The notes under the pieces are model-generated. The model was given only the letters and a program-made list of their open reading frames with translations. It ran no database searches and was not told where the DNA came from. Below are positions 28,991 through 37,884 of a stretch of 64,000 nt of DNA, in pieces; within the stretch, counting starts at the first letter, position 1; each line of letters opens with the position of its first letter. This DNA is from Atribacter laminatus. Its GTDB lineage: Bacteria > Atribacterota > Atribacteria > Atribacterales > Atribacteraceae. The position numbers and the translations under genes were made by a program. The stretch spans positions 1,488,001 through 1,552,000 of the forward strand of contig NZ_CP065383.1 of assembly GCF_015775515.1 (NCBI RefSeq). Direction: 5' to 3'.

Positions 28991-29131
28991 ATGGAGTTGG
29001 CAATTTTTATCGCCTTAGCAGTTGGTGTTTGTTTAGAACTCATTCTCATGCGCTTACTCCGCTATGGGATGGGTTTGAAAAACATTCCTGGTCAAGTGAT
29101 GATGGTGATTATTGGAGTTATACTATTTTGA
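28991..29131 (+). CDS. Tiny membrane protein (possible)
   Basis: A 46-residue frame MELAIFIALAVGVCLELILM... has a strongly hydrophobic first helix, a basic middle (RLLRYGMG) and a second hydrophobic helix, so it could be a two-helix membrane peptide. There is no good ribosome binding site, only GTGAAA just upstream. It may be a real small gene divergent from copB or the remnant of a longer membrane-protein gene. Confidence 0.35.
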   Translation: MELAIFIALAVGVCLELILMRLLRYGMGLKNIPGQVMMVIIGVILF

Positions 29132-29214
29132 ATATTTATGAATCCTGACTTTCTTGCCTCTTGAAAAAAGCCGAAATAGGTAAGTAAAATCCAAGTATAA
29201 TTAGGGAATTCTAT

Positions 29215-29345
29215 CCTGAAAACCAACGGGCATGATAAATCAGGCCCCTATAAATAATTATAAAATATAGGGGCACAATGAATTGTGCCCATTCTTTAAT
29301 TAATGTAGCGAGATGCCATGGCATGTCGAGTCTTGGTTTTCATCC
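29215..29345. repeat. Palindromic dispersed repeat block
   Basis: Minus-orientation copy of the composite at 17.06-17.17 kb: GGGCATGATAAATCAGGCCCC, GGGGCACAATGAATTGTGCCC and ATGCCATGGCATGTCG. Each segment is itself near-palindromic. Confidence 0.75.
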
Positions 29346-29374
29346 TCATCTAATACCACACAACTGGCATGAGG

Positions 29375-29695
29375 GTCTATCCTGAAAATACCATCTTATA
29401 AATTCCCCCATTGAGGGGGGATAAAGGGGGGTGTGCCTTTAATCGGTCATCCTGAGCCCTCGCTTTTTGAGGGCGTGAGGATCTCATCTTTTAAGCTTTT
29501 TCTTCATAAATACTTTAAATGATGAGATTCTTACGTCGTCCGGCAAAAACACCGGACTCCTCAGAATGACTAAGTGGATGGTAGAGATTGCCACGTCGCA
29601 CAAGACGCTCCTCGCAATGACGGATTTAGATAGGTATTTTCATCCTCATCTGGTGCTGCTAGGCAGCATGAGGGTCTATCCTGAAAATACCAGAA
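29375..29695. repeat. Inverted near-copy of 16443-16768
   Basis: About 320 bp read, in reverse complement, almost identically to 16443-16768, including the shared CCGGTGTTTTTGCCGG hairpin, the GAGGGCGTGAGGATCTC hairpin and the ATGGTATTTTCAGGATAGACC blocks. The copies are 13 kb apart and inverted, so recombination between them could invert the intervening genes. Confidence 0.85.
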
Positions 29696-29876
29696 TGATT
29701 TTTTATAGGTAACTCATATTAAGTAACTCACCAGGATCTTATCCTGGGCTCTCACCCTCATCCTCATCTTCTCTCATTTAGGGAGAAGGAACTCTGAATC
29801 GTCATTGCGAGGAACGAAGTGACGTGGCAATCTCTCATGCTCAATCTTAGTTAATCCTCTCCCTTTGGATAAAGGG
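29634..29876. repeat. Direct repeat, copy 1 of 2
   Basis: A 243-bp unit starting GTATTTTCATCCTCATC is repeated with a period of 327 bp at 29961-30203. The unit includes a CATTGCGAGGAACG...GACGTGGCAATCTC element and a CTCTCCCTTTGG end. It overlaps the end of the 29375-29695 inverted copy. Confidence 0.88.
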
Positions 29877-29960
29877 AAATTAAGAGGGATTCAATTAGTT
29901 ACTAAAAAATTCAAATCCCCCTCACCCCCTTTTCTAAAGGGGGAAACGATTTCTGGGTAA

Positions 29961-30203
29961 GTATTTTCATCCTCATCTGGTGCTGCTAGGCAGCATGAGG
30001 GTCTATCCTGAAAATACCAGAATGATTTTTTATAGGTAACTCATATTAAGTAACTCACCAGGATCTTATCCTGGGCTCTCACCCTCATCCTCATCTTCTC
30101 TCATTTAGGGAGAAGGAACTCTGAATCGTCATTGCGAGGAACGAAGTGACGTGGCAATCTCTCATGCTCAATCTTAGTTAATCCTCTCCCTTTGGATAAA
30201 GGG
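29961..30203. repeat. Direct repeat, copy 2 of 2
   Basis: Second copy of the 243-bp unit at 29634-29876, essentially identical by eye, separated from it by an 84-bp spacer that carries a CCCCTTTTCTAAAGGGG block. No gene is present. Confidence 0.88.
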
Positions 30204-30239
30204 GGAGAAGTTGGTTTCTGAGTTTATATTTCTATCCTC

Positions 30240-30852
30240 ATTTGGTGCAAACGAATGGCATGGAAACCTAGAAAAATTCAATTGGAGTATAAACCACTTT
30301 TGATTTAAGGTTTCAATTTTTACTGATATAATATTCGATAGAATTGCTTCAATATCTTGGAATAATCAATAATATCGAAGCTTAACCATTGGTCTGTTTC
30401 TTTAGCTTTAAAAGCCACGGTTTTTTACCCGGTCATCAAACCAAATAGATAATATCTTCGGATATTGAAAAATATCCATGGACAAAGAAATTAACCAAAT
30501 TGATGAACTAAATATCTTAATCCAGAAGGTTTCCGAGTAAAGAGAAGTTAGAGCCGTAATACCTTCATCAAGAACTTCTGAAAATATTAGCCCGGATTCA
30601 CCGTGATAATCCTAATGGGTCAGGTTTAAAGTCAAAATAGTGGTGAATTTACTGATTCATCAATATAGAAATCAGAAGAGGAGAATTCGAAGACTAAGAA
30701 GAAGATAAAAATATAAAAAATAATAATATTTTTGACAAGGTAACTATTATTATCTATTGAATTACCAAAGCTTTTTTATTCACTAATTTATAGTTATAAG
30801 AATAACTATTTTCTTTTTTCTCTTATTAATTAATTTAAAGGAGGTGATCAGG
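30240..30852. other. Gene-free region upstream of mgtE
   Basis: About 600 bp without a convincing frame. The 30440-30700 part is less AT-biased than its surroundings and could be decayed coding sequence, but I could not assign it. I looked for an M-box magnesium riboswitch and did not recognise one. Confidence 0.4.
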
Positions 30853-32217
30853 ATGCTCACCGGGATGATGAACGAAATGGAAGAATTGCAACAGAAGATA
30901 AATGAGCTATTGGAGCAGAAGAATTTTTTCGAAATAAAAGGCCTTATTAACGATCTCCATCCAGCAGACGTGGCAGAGTTAATGACTTTTTTTGATCGGG
31001 ATGACCAGGTCGTTCTCTTCCGCTTATTAAAAAAAGATGTGGCAATTGCTGTTTTCGAGCAATTGGACTTTGAGCATCAAGAAAACCTCCTTAATAGTTT
31101 CACTGATGATAAAGTTTCTGAAATTTTAAATGTAATGTCACCCGATGACCGAACGGAACTTTTTGATGAGTTGCCGGCTAAGGTGGTCAGAAAATTGCTT
31201 TTTCTTTTAAATTCCGATCAACGAGAAATGGCGAGTATTCTCCTCGGTTACCGGGAAAATTCAGCCGGCCGAATTATGAACCCGGGGTATATCGACTTAA
31301 AAGAACATTATACAATTGACCAAGCTTTAGAGCGGATACGAAAACTCTCCCCCCCTGAAGATATGATTTATACCGCATACGTGACCGATTATCAGCGACA
31401 TCTCATTGGTAGTGTTACCCTTCGAGACCTGGTTCTTTCTCCACCAGAGAAAGTGGTGGATGATATCATGGATACCGATATCATTTTTGTGAAAACTGAT
31501 GATGATCAGGAACTGGTTGCTCGGACCATCCAAAAATATGATTTATTATCTCTGCCGGTGGTTGACCATGAGCAACGTTTAGTGGGAGCTGTTACTGTAG
31601 ATGATGCTATTGATATCATTGAAGAAGAAGCCACTGAAGATATCCATCGTTTGGCTGCAATTCAAACTCCTGAAGATGAGTATCTCCATTCCAGTGTCGT
31701 GCAAAAAGTTCGGGACCGATTATTCTGGTTGGTTGCTTTGCTTCTAGGAGGGATGGTAACCAGCTTTGTTATTCAAAATCAATCGGTACTCATTCAGACA
31801 GTCGTATCACTCTCTTTTTTCATACCAGCATTAATTGATACCGGAGGAAATGTTGGAAGTCAATCCACCACAATAATGGTTCGGGGAATTGCTCTCAACG
31901 AGGTTGATTCTAGGAATATTTTTAAAATAATCATAATGGAATCGTTAATTGGTAGTCTTTTGGGTGGTATGCTCGGATTAGTTGGCTTTTTTAGAGTAGT
32001 TCTTCTACGTGAACCAGTTTTAATTGGTATTATTGTGGGACTGGCAATTTGGGTGGTAGTTTTTATTTCGAACTTATTAGGAATGATTCTTCCTCTTTTA
32101 CTTAAAAAATTAAAATTTGATCCCGCTTTATCTGCAACACCAGTGATTACTACCATTGTGGATGTAATTGGAGTTTTTCTCTATTTTCAAATCGCTCGAA
32201 TATTCATGAAGTTTTAA
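30853..32217 (+). CDS. mgtE: Magnesium transporter MgtE
   Basis: MgtE is a dimeric Mg2+ channel gated by cytoplasmic Mg2+. This 454-residue protein has all parts: the MgtE_N superhelical domain (to about residue 130), two CBS domains (about 135-260, with MDTDIIFVKTDDD and DAIDIIEEEATEDIHRLAA), the plug helix and five membrane helices with the pore motif PALIDTGGNVGSQSTT. ATG 30853 follows AAAGGAGGTGATC, a full anti-Shine-Dalgarno match; the frame also allows a GTG inside that site, which I reject. It is monocistronic. Confidence 0.96.
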   Translation: MLTGMMNEMEELQQKINELLEQKNFFEIKGLINDLHPADVAELMTFFDRDDQVVLFRLLKKDVAIAVFEQLDFEHQENLLNSFTDDKVSEILNVMSPDDRTELFDELPAKVVRKLLFLLNSDQREMASILLGYRENSAGRIMNPGYIDLKEHYTIDQALERIRKLSPPEDMIYTAYVTDYQRHLIGSVTLRDLVLSPPEKVVDDIMDTDIIFVKTDDDQELVARTIQKYDLLSLPVVDHEQRLVGAVTVDDAIDIIEEEATEDIHRLAAIQTPEDEYLHSSVVQKVRDRLFWLVALLLGGMVTSFVIQNQSVLIQTVVSLSFFIPALIDTGGNVGSQSTTIMVRGIALNEVDSRNIFKIIIMESLIGSLLGGMLGLVGFFRVVLLREPVLIGIIVGLAIWVVVFISNLLGMILPLLLKKLKFDPALSATPVITTIVDVIGVFLYFQIARIFMKF

Positions 32218-32477
32218 CCAGAATAGGTTCTCAAGTTATTAAGGAGCACCAGACGAGGATGAAATTTATTGATCACCTTACATTTATCACAGTATTTTTA
32301 AAGTAGTCCTGAACTATAGTTATAGGAGAAAGTCATATTTTGTAAAAAAGAAGTTTTCCAATTCTGGAATATTTATACTTCATTTAGCGTTATTTCATAA
32401 TATGAAATTTTTTGTGCTAATGAAATTCCCTTTTTTTAGATTTCAATTTCAAATATTATAGAAAGGAGATGAATATT

Positions 32478-32714
32478 ATGGATTTTATAAAAAAGACGAA
32501 AGATACCGTTACTGACAAGGCTAAAGACGTAAAAGATGCTGTTAGTGGTGCTGCCAAAGACGCAAAGGATAAAGTTACCGATACCGCTAAAGACGCAAAG
32601 GACAAAGTTACTGATGCCGCCAAAGACGCGAAAGATAAAGCGACCGATACGGCCAAAGATGTAAAAGATGCAGTCACTGACAAAGCCAAAGACATCAAGA
32701 AAAAACTGCTGTAA
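32478..32714 (+). CDS. LEA-like 11-residue repeat protein
   Basis: This 78-residue protein is almost wholly built from 11-residue units of the form AKDAKDKVTDT, about five in a row, starting near residue 22 and preceded by two looser units. The pattern (Lys/Asp-rich, Ala at fixed positions, no Cys, Trp or Pro) is that of group-3 LEA proteins, which form amphipathic helices on drying or membrane contact. The underlying DNA is a 33-bp tandem repeat with silent changes. ATG 32478 has AAGGAG at 9-nt spacing; an ATG nine bases earlier touches the site. A stress-protective or envelope role is inference. Confidence 0.8.
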   Translation: MDFIKKTKDTVTDKAKDVKDAVSGAAKDAKDKVTDTAKDAKDKVTDAAKDAKDKATDTAKDVKDAVTDKAKDIKKKLL

Positions 32715-33018
32715 GGAATAAAGCAACATTTTTTTAAGAACCAAAAGCACGAACGGACACCTAACGACTGGCTTTTTAAGGTTGATGGCTGGAGAATGAA
32801 AAACTTTTTGAACTTACTTAAAAAAACTTAAAATACTCTAATTTAAATTGGAGACGAATGGCCAAGGTGTCCGAGTTTACTACAAAAAGAAATCATCATT
32901 GGAAATTATCTTTATGAAATTTTAGTTAATAAAAGCCGCTTGAACTTAAATTTGTAATTCTGCTGTGTACTATTGCCGCTCGAGCATGGAGCATATTAGC
33001 CCAATAAGGAGGGATACG

Positions 33019-33936
33019 ATGAAAGTGACCAAACAAAAGATCGTTCCACACCTGTGGTTTGACAGAGAAGCGAAAGAAGCTGCTAAATTCTACTGTTCTG
33101 TCTTTCCCGATTCAAAAATAACCAGCATCACGACGCTGCATAACACACCCTCGGGAAACACCGATATCGTGTTGTTTGAATTCTGGGGGTACAAGTTTCA
33201 AGCTATTAATGCCGGGCCGCTTTTTAAATTCAACCCCTCGATTTCTTTTATGATTAATTTTGATCCATCACAGGACAAAGAAGCAAGGCAACGTATAGAT
33301 AAAGTCTGGGCTAGCCTTATGGAAGGCGGCAAAGCATTCATGCCGCTTGATAAATATCCATTCAGTGAACGTTATGGGTGGGTGCAGGACAGATATGGAC
33401 TTTCCTGGCAGCTTATCTATACCAATCCCGAAGGTGAGGAGCGGCCATTGATCATCCCCTCGCTTTTGTTTGTTGGAGACAGCTATGGCAAGGCTGAAGA
33501 GGCATCAGATTTTTATCTTTCAGTATTTAAAAATACCAAGCGCGGCACAATTGCCCGTTATCCTGCTGGCATGGAACCAGACCAAGAAGGAATGGTTATG
33601 TTTACTGATTTTAAACTTGAAGGACAATGGTTTGCTGCTATGGATAGCGCACGCGAGCACGGTTATAATTTTAATGAAGCAATTTCGTTTATGGTGTTCT
33701 GTGAAGACCAAGAAGAGATTGATTACTATTGGGATAAACTTTCCGCTGTTCCAGAGGCCGAGCAATGTGGCTGGCTTAAAGACAAGTATGGTCTCTCATG
33801 GCAGATCGTACCGGCTGTCATGGATAAAATGATGCAAGATCAGGACCCTGAAAAAATTAACCGAGTTACTCAAGCATTTCTCAAGATGAAGAAATTCGAT
33901 CTCGCTACCCTGCAAAGGGCATATGATGGTAACTAA
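33019..33936 (+). CDS. Tandem VOC (PhnB-like/3-dmu-9 3-mt) domain protein
   Basis: This 305-residue protein holds two consecutive vicinal-oxygen-chelate domains of the PhnB type: the first starts [20 protein letters not shown] and ends [15 protein letters not shown], the second starts [20 protein letters not shown] and ends [15 protein letters not shown]. Such proteins are annotated as 3-demethylubiquinone methyltransferase-like, but they are glyoxalase-fold proteins of unknown substrate. ATG 33019 lies behind AAGGAGGGATACG; upstream residues of the frame are not needed. Its codons look slightly more GC-rich than its neighbours, which may hint at transfer. Confidence 0.85.
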   Translation: MKVTKQKIVPHLWFDREAKEAAKFYCSVFPDSKITSITTLHNTPSGNTDIVLFEFWGYKFQAINAGPLFKFNPSISFMINFDPSQDKEARQRIDKVWASLMEGGKAFMPLDKYPFSERYGWVQDRYGLSWQLIYTNPEGEERPLIIPSLLFVGDSYGKAEEASDFYLSVFKNTKRGTIARYPAGMEPDQEGMVMFTDFKLEGQWFAAMDSAREHGYNFNEAISFMVFCEDQEEIDYYWDKLSAVPEAEQCGWLKDKYGLSWQIVPAVMDKMMQDQDPEKINRVTQAFLKMKKFDLATLQRAYDGN

Positions 33937-34035
33937 TCAAGAGAAAAGTTATCATGGTTAACAACAACATACAGCGGGCGGAGCTGCTTGCCACCGTTAA
34001 TGATGAGCGTTAGAAATACCGAGGAAATTTTAGCG

Positions 34036-34434
34036 ATGAGTGGAATAGTTGAATTAGAACAATTGCTATTTTCAATGAACCCCAAACTCATGGACGAAGA
34101 GTTCGTGTTTTGTACGGTATCGAATGATGTTTCTGATTATATCGAGCTAAATCCATTAGCAACATTTCGAGAAAACGAAGGTTTAACCTTAGTTTTAACC
34201 AAAGAAGCAGCAATTGATGCTGGCTTGTCGTTTGAAAACACCTTCAAACAAATTACTTTGACAGTGCATTCAAGTCTTGATGCAGTAGGTTTAACCGCAG
34301 CGGTTGCTTCAAAGTTGGCTTCAAAAGGCATTAGTGCAAATATAATAGCAGCCTATTATCATGATCATATTTTCGTACCAACAGAAAAGGCAGCTCATGC
34401 CTTATCTGCTTTAAAAGAGTTCATCAGTGCTTAA
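34036..34434 (+). CDS. ACT-domain protein
   Basis: This 132-residue protein carries tandem ACT-like segments: EEFVFCTVSNDVSDYIELNP, TLVLTKEAAIDAGL, then a second with QITLTVHSSLDAVGLTAAVA and HDHIFVPTEKAAHALSALKE. This layout matches the stand-alone ACT family (DUF2241-type), thought to bind amino acids. I chose ATG 34036 after CGAGGAAA, matching the family N terminus (xLEQLLFSMNPKL); earlier starts read into junk. It follows the VOC gene by about 100 bp. Confidence 0.82.
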   Translation: MSGIVELEQLLFSMNPKLMDEEFVFCTVSNDVSDYIELNPLATFRENEGLTLVLTKEAAIDAGLSFENTFKQITLTVHSSLDAVGLTAAVASKLASKGISANIIAAYYHDHIFVPTEKAAHALSALKEFISA

Positions 34435-34535
34435 CTGCTTAACGTGTGATTATTTCTAACAAACTACTCAAGTAGACTGCCAACACCTGCTATTCTTAGT
34501 ATTTGGCAGTTTGTTGATTTGATGACTTTCCCAAA

Positions 34536-34770
34536 ATTCGTCATGCCATGGCATGCCACTACAATAAATAAAGATCGGGTGCAATTCATTGCACCCCTTC
34601 GGTTTTTTAAATATTTTTGTAAGAGCTTGATTTATCATGCCCGTAGGTTTTCAGGATAGACCCTCATGCTGCTTTGCAGCACCAGATGAGGATGAAAATA
34701 CCTATCTAAATCCGTCATTGCGAGGAATCTAACCGTCTTTTGGTTAGATGACGTGGCAATCTCATTTAGT
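34536..34770. repeat. Dispersed repeat cluster
   Basis: It contains the palindromic block (GTCATGCCATGGCATGCC, GGGTGCAATTCATTGCACCC, CTTGATTTATCATGCCCG at 34540-34650), then TTTTCAGGATAGACC...GCAGCACCAGATGAGGATGAAAATACC and the CGTCATTGCGAGGAATCT hairpin block (34713-34765). This is the last member before the integrative element; none was seen within it. Confidence 0.8.
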
Positions 34771-35139
34771 AATTTTTTTAAAAAATAATTAAAAAACGAG
34801 ATCCTTCTTCCACAACTTATGTGATTCCCCTTAGCACTTTTTCTTAAATTTACTTTTGCTTTTTAAATGGTACATACTCCCTTCGGGGATCAAGGTTATT
34901 TCTTATTGATATTTATACTTCATTTGAAGATATTATCTCTTTTTTTATTTGACTTCCTATGCCTTTTGAGTAGATATTCATAGTACATGCTATGTATATG
35001 TATAACCAAACTATCAAACACAACCAAAAAGATGATAACCAAAAGTTATCTTTGTGAGATTCAAGAGTAAAGAACAAAAGGGTAGAACCTATAGGCGAGA
35101 TAAATCCCAATTTATCAAGAGAAATTCAAAGCAGCCTTC

Positions 35140-35412
35140 CTAATTTTTCAATATGAATTGTCCAGTTACATATTGCCGGATCAACATTGCAATATGAGTC
35201 TGGTATGGAATACCGGATTCAATTGATTTGGCTTTTAATCGAATCAAGTCACTATCTGAAATACGAATATTAATTCTCTTATTCTTTTTCAAAGGGTTTT
35301 TTGCCTGCTTGGCATAGTATTTTTTCTAACTATCAAATTCTTTTGCCAAGGTCCATTCTCCATCCTCATAGGATTGAAAAATATCTTCTTCGTATTTTTC
35401 CAAATGATCCAT
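35140..35412 (-). pseudogene. Broken CopG-type antitoxin gene
   Basis: Starting at ATG 35412, the minus-strand frame reads MDHLEKYEEDIFQSYEDGEW..., meets a TAG at 35326-35328 after 28 codons, then continues in the same frame to a stop at 35140-35142. The second part (KNKRINIRISDSDLIRLKAK then GIPYQTHIAMLIRQYV) is a ribbon-helix-helix antitoxin domain of the CopG/BrnA kind. A single base change would restore a 90-residue protein. It lies directly downstream of a truncated RelE/Gp49-type toxin relic, the usual toxin-antitoxin order. An amber readthrough is possible but unlikely. Confidence 0.75.
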
Positions 35413-35426
35413 GTTTTACCCTCTTT

Positions 35427-35513
35427 TTAAATAGAATTTGGTTGCCTTCTCTTTTTTAAGTTTTTTAAGACCACAAAATAGTGTGAAGCATGACAATGAA
35501 AGAACAATTCGGG
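35427..35513 (-). pseudogene. C-terminal fragment of a RelE/Gp49-like toxin
   Basis: The minus-strand frame ending at 35427 codes LPELFFHCHASHYFVVLKNL followed by KKRRQPNS, which looks like the C-terminal strand pair of phage Gp49/HigB-RelE toxins (xxFYFxxxxxxVLLHGFxKKTxKTP). Its 5' part is missing and the frame joins, near 35514, to IS481 transposase codons. The broken CopG-type antitoxin follows 15 bp downstream. The toxin assignment rests on a short match. Confidence 0.55.
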
Positions 35514-35682
35514 TAAATCCATGACTTTTCCTTTGCGAAGATGGTGATAAATCAATTCCTGCCTAAGATCCACTTTATATGCCACCACCCACGGCATACA
35601 GAGCATCCCTCCTATCTGAGTCTCATACAAAGTGTTACCTATGAGTCTGGAACTTTTTGTTACCTATGTTTCCAGTTCGTCC
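35514..35682 (-). mobile_element. Truncated IS481-family element
   Basis: The sequence corresponds, on the minus strand, to the left end of the IS481 element at 23885: terminal ACATAGGTAAC boxes (35640-35675) and the first 28 transposase codons (MPWVVAYKVDLRQELIYHHL). Homology stops abruptly at GATTT near 35514, where toxin-like sequence begins. It is a deletion or one-ended-insertion scar, clearly diverged from the intact copy. Confidence 0.8.
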
Positions 35683-35906
35683 CCCCAAGATTAATTTGAG
35701 ATATAATGCTCGCTATCGAAGAGGTATTCCTGATGAGTATCTCGTGTTCGGTCAGAAATTCCTGGAAATGAGAAAAGCTTGATGGAACATACCGATCTGC
35801 ATTTTACAGGGTAACGATAGGAGTTTATCAAGATTTTACGTGATTCAATTCGAATGATGGTTTTTAATAGAGGGCATGGGGTATAATAAATTTGGAGGTG
35901 CTGGAT

Positions 35907-36107
35907 GTGAGAACTTACCCTGTTATTATTGAGCAGGATGACACTGGCTATGTTGTATCATGTCCTTCTTTTCATGGATGTTATTCTCAAGGAGATACGA
36001 TAGATGAAGCCCTGAAAAACATAAAAGAAGCAATTGAATTATGCCTTGACGATGAAGAAATTCCAATTGGCAGTGTTATAGTTGGTAATGTGGTGTTAGA
36101 AAGATGA
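35907..36107 (+). CDS. hicB: HicB-family antitoxin
   Basis: The 66-residue protein starts (M)RTYPVIIEQDDTGYVVSCP and contains PSFHGCYSQGDTIDEALKNI then KEAIELCLDD, the partial RNase-H-like HicB fold that blocks HicA. No separate C-terminal DNA-binding domain is present, as in the short HicB type. I chose GTG 35907 because GGAGG lies 8-9 bases upstream, while an earlier TTG overlaps it. The stop overlaps the hicA start (ATGA), so the pair is translated together, with antitoxin first. Confidence 0.9.
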   Translation: MRTYPVIIEQDDTGYVVSCPSFHGCYSQGDTIDEALKNIKEAIELCLDDEEIPIGSVIVGNVVLER

Positions 36108-36331
36108 CTCCTAAGCTCCCGGTAATTTCTGGTAGGGACTGTGTTAAAGCTCTTGAAAAAATTGGTTATAAAGTGGTAAGACAAAGAGGCAGTCATTTAA
36201 GACTAAAGGATACGAACGGGAAGCTGCTTCCAGTAACAGTGCCAGACCACAAAGAACTACGTCCGGGGTTAGTTAAAAAGATATTAAACGATGCAAACCT
36301 AACTGTGGAAGAATTAATTAAATTATTGTAA
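36104..36331 (+). CDS. hicA: HicA-family mRNA interferase toxin
   Basis: HicA cuts mRNA as a small double-stranded-RNA-binding-fold protein. This 75-residue protein has the family core: SGRDCVKALEKIGYKVVRQR and GSHLRLKD, including the catalytic His in RGSHLRL (about residue 31), then VPDHKELRPGLVKKILNDAN. It overlaps hicB by four bases. The module is intact and sits between a destroyed toxin-antitoxin pair and a tRNA with an integrated element. Confidence 0.93.
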   Translation: MTPKLPVISGRDCVKALEKIGYKVVRQRGSHLRLKDTNGKLLPVTVPDHKELRPGLVKKILNDANLTVEELIKLL

Positions 36332-36446
36332 GAATTGTAAAAAACCGACTCCGAAGATGATAACTCAAGTTTAATCAAATTATGTTTTGGTTTGCATTCT
36401 CAGTGATTTCCTAAAATAACTTTGGGATGAGGCGAACATAACATAG

Positions 36447-36680
36447 GCTACATGGTACGAACTCCCTTTTGAAAGTTTCCTGAAGCCAGTGATTGCTTTT
36501 GCCAAAATGCTCAAAAATTATGCTTATGGTATTTACAATCATTGTCTTTATCCGCTCCATACCAGTCGATTGGAAGGGATCAATAACAAGATTAAGGTGA
36601 TAAAACGAAGAGTATTTGGTTATCATGATCTTGGATATTTCTCCTTAATCATTCAAGACTCCTTTTCCAGATGCAATTAA
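36447..36680 (+). pseudogene. ISL3-type transposase, C-terminal fragment
   Basis: The frame codes ATWYELPFESFLKPVIAFAK, then HTSRLEGINNKIKVIKRRVF and [12 protein letters not shown], the characteristic C-terminal end of ISL3-family transposases (N/RxEGxNxKIKxIKRxAxGY). The N-terminal three-quarters are absent and a stop precedes the frame. No terminal repeats were recognised. Confidence 0.8.
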
Positions 36681-36789
36681 ATTGGAGAAGAACCTTATTT
36701 TTAAAAAAAGGACCAAATCGATCAATCCGTCATTCAGAAGCAACAAAAATTGAGAAAAGAGTTACAATAAGCATTGAAACATTTTGCTG

Positions 36790-36866
<77 letters not shown>

Positions 36867-36938
36867 GAGGATGAAACTTTCATTAAGCCAAATTTCCCTC
36901 TCTTCATTTTCCCTAACCTCTCCTTTGCCCTCCCAAGA

Positions 36939-36980
36939 GCAGCGGACTCATGAATTTTTAAGTTGAAAGCAACGGACTCA
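36939..36980. promoter_or_regulatory. Candidate integrase arm-type sites, left end
   Basis: GCAGCGGACTCA at 36939-36950 and GCAACGGACTCA at 36969-36980 are direct repeats 30 bp apart, about 65 bp inside the left attachment repeat. The same 12-mer occurs at 55145-55156, 60 bp inside the right repeat. They share ACGGACT with the tRNA anticodon arm. An integrase-binding role is inference. Confidence 0.5.
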
Positions 36981-37811
36981 TTTTAAGCCCTTTTCTTCTT
37001 TACAAATAATTTCATTTATAGGGTTAACATTAATTGTATGAGCTTCCCTTTTTCTCTGTTGGGCTTTGTTAAATTTGTTTCTTTCCTTAGTCCGTAAGTA
37101 TCGGCAATTAGGGCAAAATGGTGACCGTTCTCTCCTCTCTGTAGCTATATCATAAGGGGAGAAAAATTCCCCACACATTGGGCATAATTTTAAATCCCCT
37201 TTGCTTATAAGATACCAAGCTATGGTTAAATTATCTGGGCAATCAATATAAATAATTCCCCTAGAATTCATTTGAGGATTGGCTCTCCTTAAATATTTAT
37301 TGGCTAAATCCGGGAGTTTTTTCTTTTTTCCTTCATAACCCTTACGAGCTTTTATGGCCTCATAAAGTTCAAAAAGAATCTTGAAATATTCCATCTCCGA
37401 CATCCCCCCAGGACGATATTGCAAAAGTTCCTGTGCTTGAGGACTCACTAAGAACAATCTCCGGGGGTTATTCACCATTACCTTTTTTATAAGACTTTTA
37501 GCCGCTTTTTCTTCAACCAGCGGAGCATTTGGAGGAGATGGGGCAGGCTCGAAGAGTTTATACAACCTTGATAGACAACAGAAGGTAGCTTCCCGCTCTG
37601 TAAGGTAACCCCGGATAGGTTGTATTGCTTCATACATTTCATTTCCCCATCTATTCAATAAGGGTGCAATCCTTCCAAGTGCCTGGGCAAAAGATGAAGT
37701 AGAATCCTGGACTTTTTTATAAAAGTCTATTTCATCACTTATCATTCTGGGAATTGTTGAAGGGAAAGAAAATTTTTGAAGATTTTTTTCAACTTTTTCT
37801 GATGTCACCAT
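36978..37811 (-). CDS. Hypothetical protein with C-terminal zinc ribbon
   Basis: The 277-residue protein has a helical N-terminal two-thirds and a C-terminal zinc-binding segment LCPMCGEFFSPYDIA...SPFCPNCRYLRTK (about residues 210-245), two CxxC pairs as in zinc ribbons of phage and mobile-element proteins, followed by a basic tail KERNKFNKAQQRKRE. DNA or RNA binding is likely, but no family is recognised. It diverges from the XRE regulator gene and its frame ends at an arm-type repeat near the left element end. The ribosome binding site of ATG 37811 is weak. Confidence 0.68.
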   Translation of the reverse strand: MVTSEKVEKNLQKFSFPSTIPRMISDEIDFYKKVQDSTSSFAQALGRIAPLLNRWGNEMYEAIQPIRGYLTEREATFCCLSRLYKLFEPAPSPPNAPLVEEKAAKSLIKKVMVNNPRRLFLVSPQAQELLQYRPGGMSEMEYFKILFELYEAIKARKGYEGKKKKLPDLANKYLRRANPQMNSRGIIYIDCPDNLTIAWYLISKGDLKLCPMCGEFFSPYDIATERRERSPFCPNCRYLRTKERNKFNKAQQRKREAHTINVNPINEIICKEEKGLK

Positions 37812-37884
37812 TTTGTCACCGAGTTTAATTTATCTCATTTGCTATTCTACGTCAAGACTTAGAATTGGAAAGGGGGAATATGCT

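Noticed and set aside
30640-30852. Possible M-box magnesium riboswitch before mgtE
   Set aside because: I found no conserved M-box core or terminator-antiterminator pair; only a strong Shine-Dalgarno is present.
32478-32714. Tandem 33-bp repeats considered as a CRISPR-like array
   Set aside because: There are no unique spacers; the repeat is in frame and codes an 11-residue protein repeat. No CRISPR array was seen anywhere in the window.
32436-32750. Two overlapping minus-strand frames of 104 and 80 residues with hydrophobic repeats
   Set aside because: They are shadows of the 11-residue repeat gene on the plus strand; their periodicity comes from the 33-bp DNA repeat.
34913-35110. 65-residue hydrophobic minus-strand frame
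   Set aside because: It has only a TTG start, no ribosome binding site and AT-driven hydrophobicity. I could not support it as a gene.
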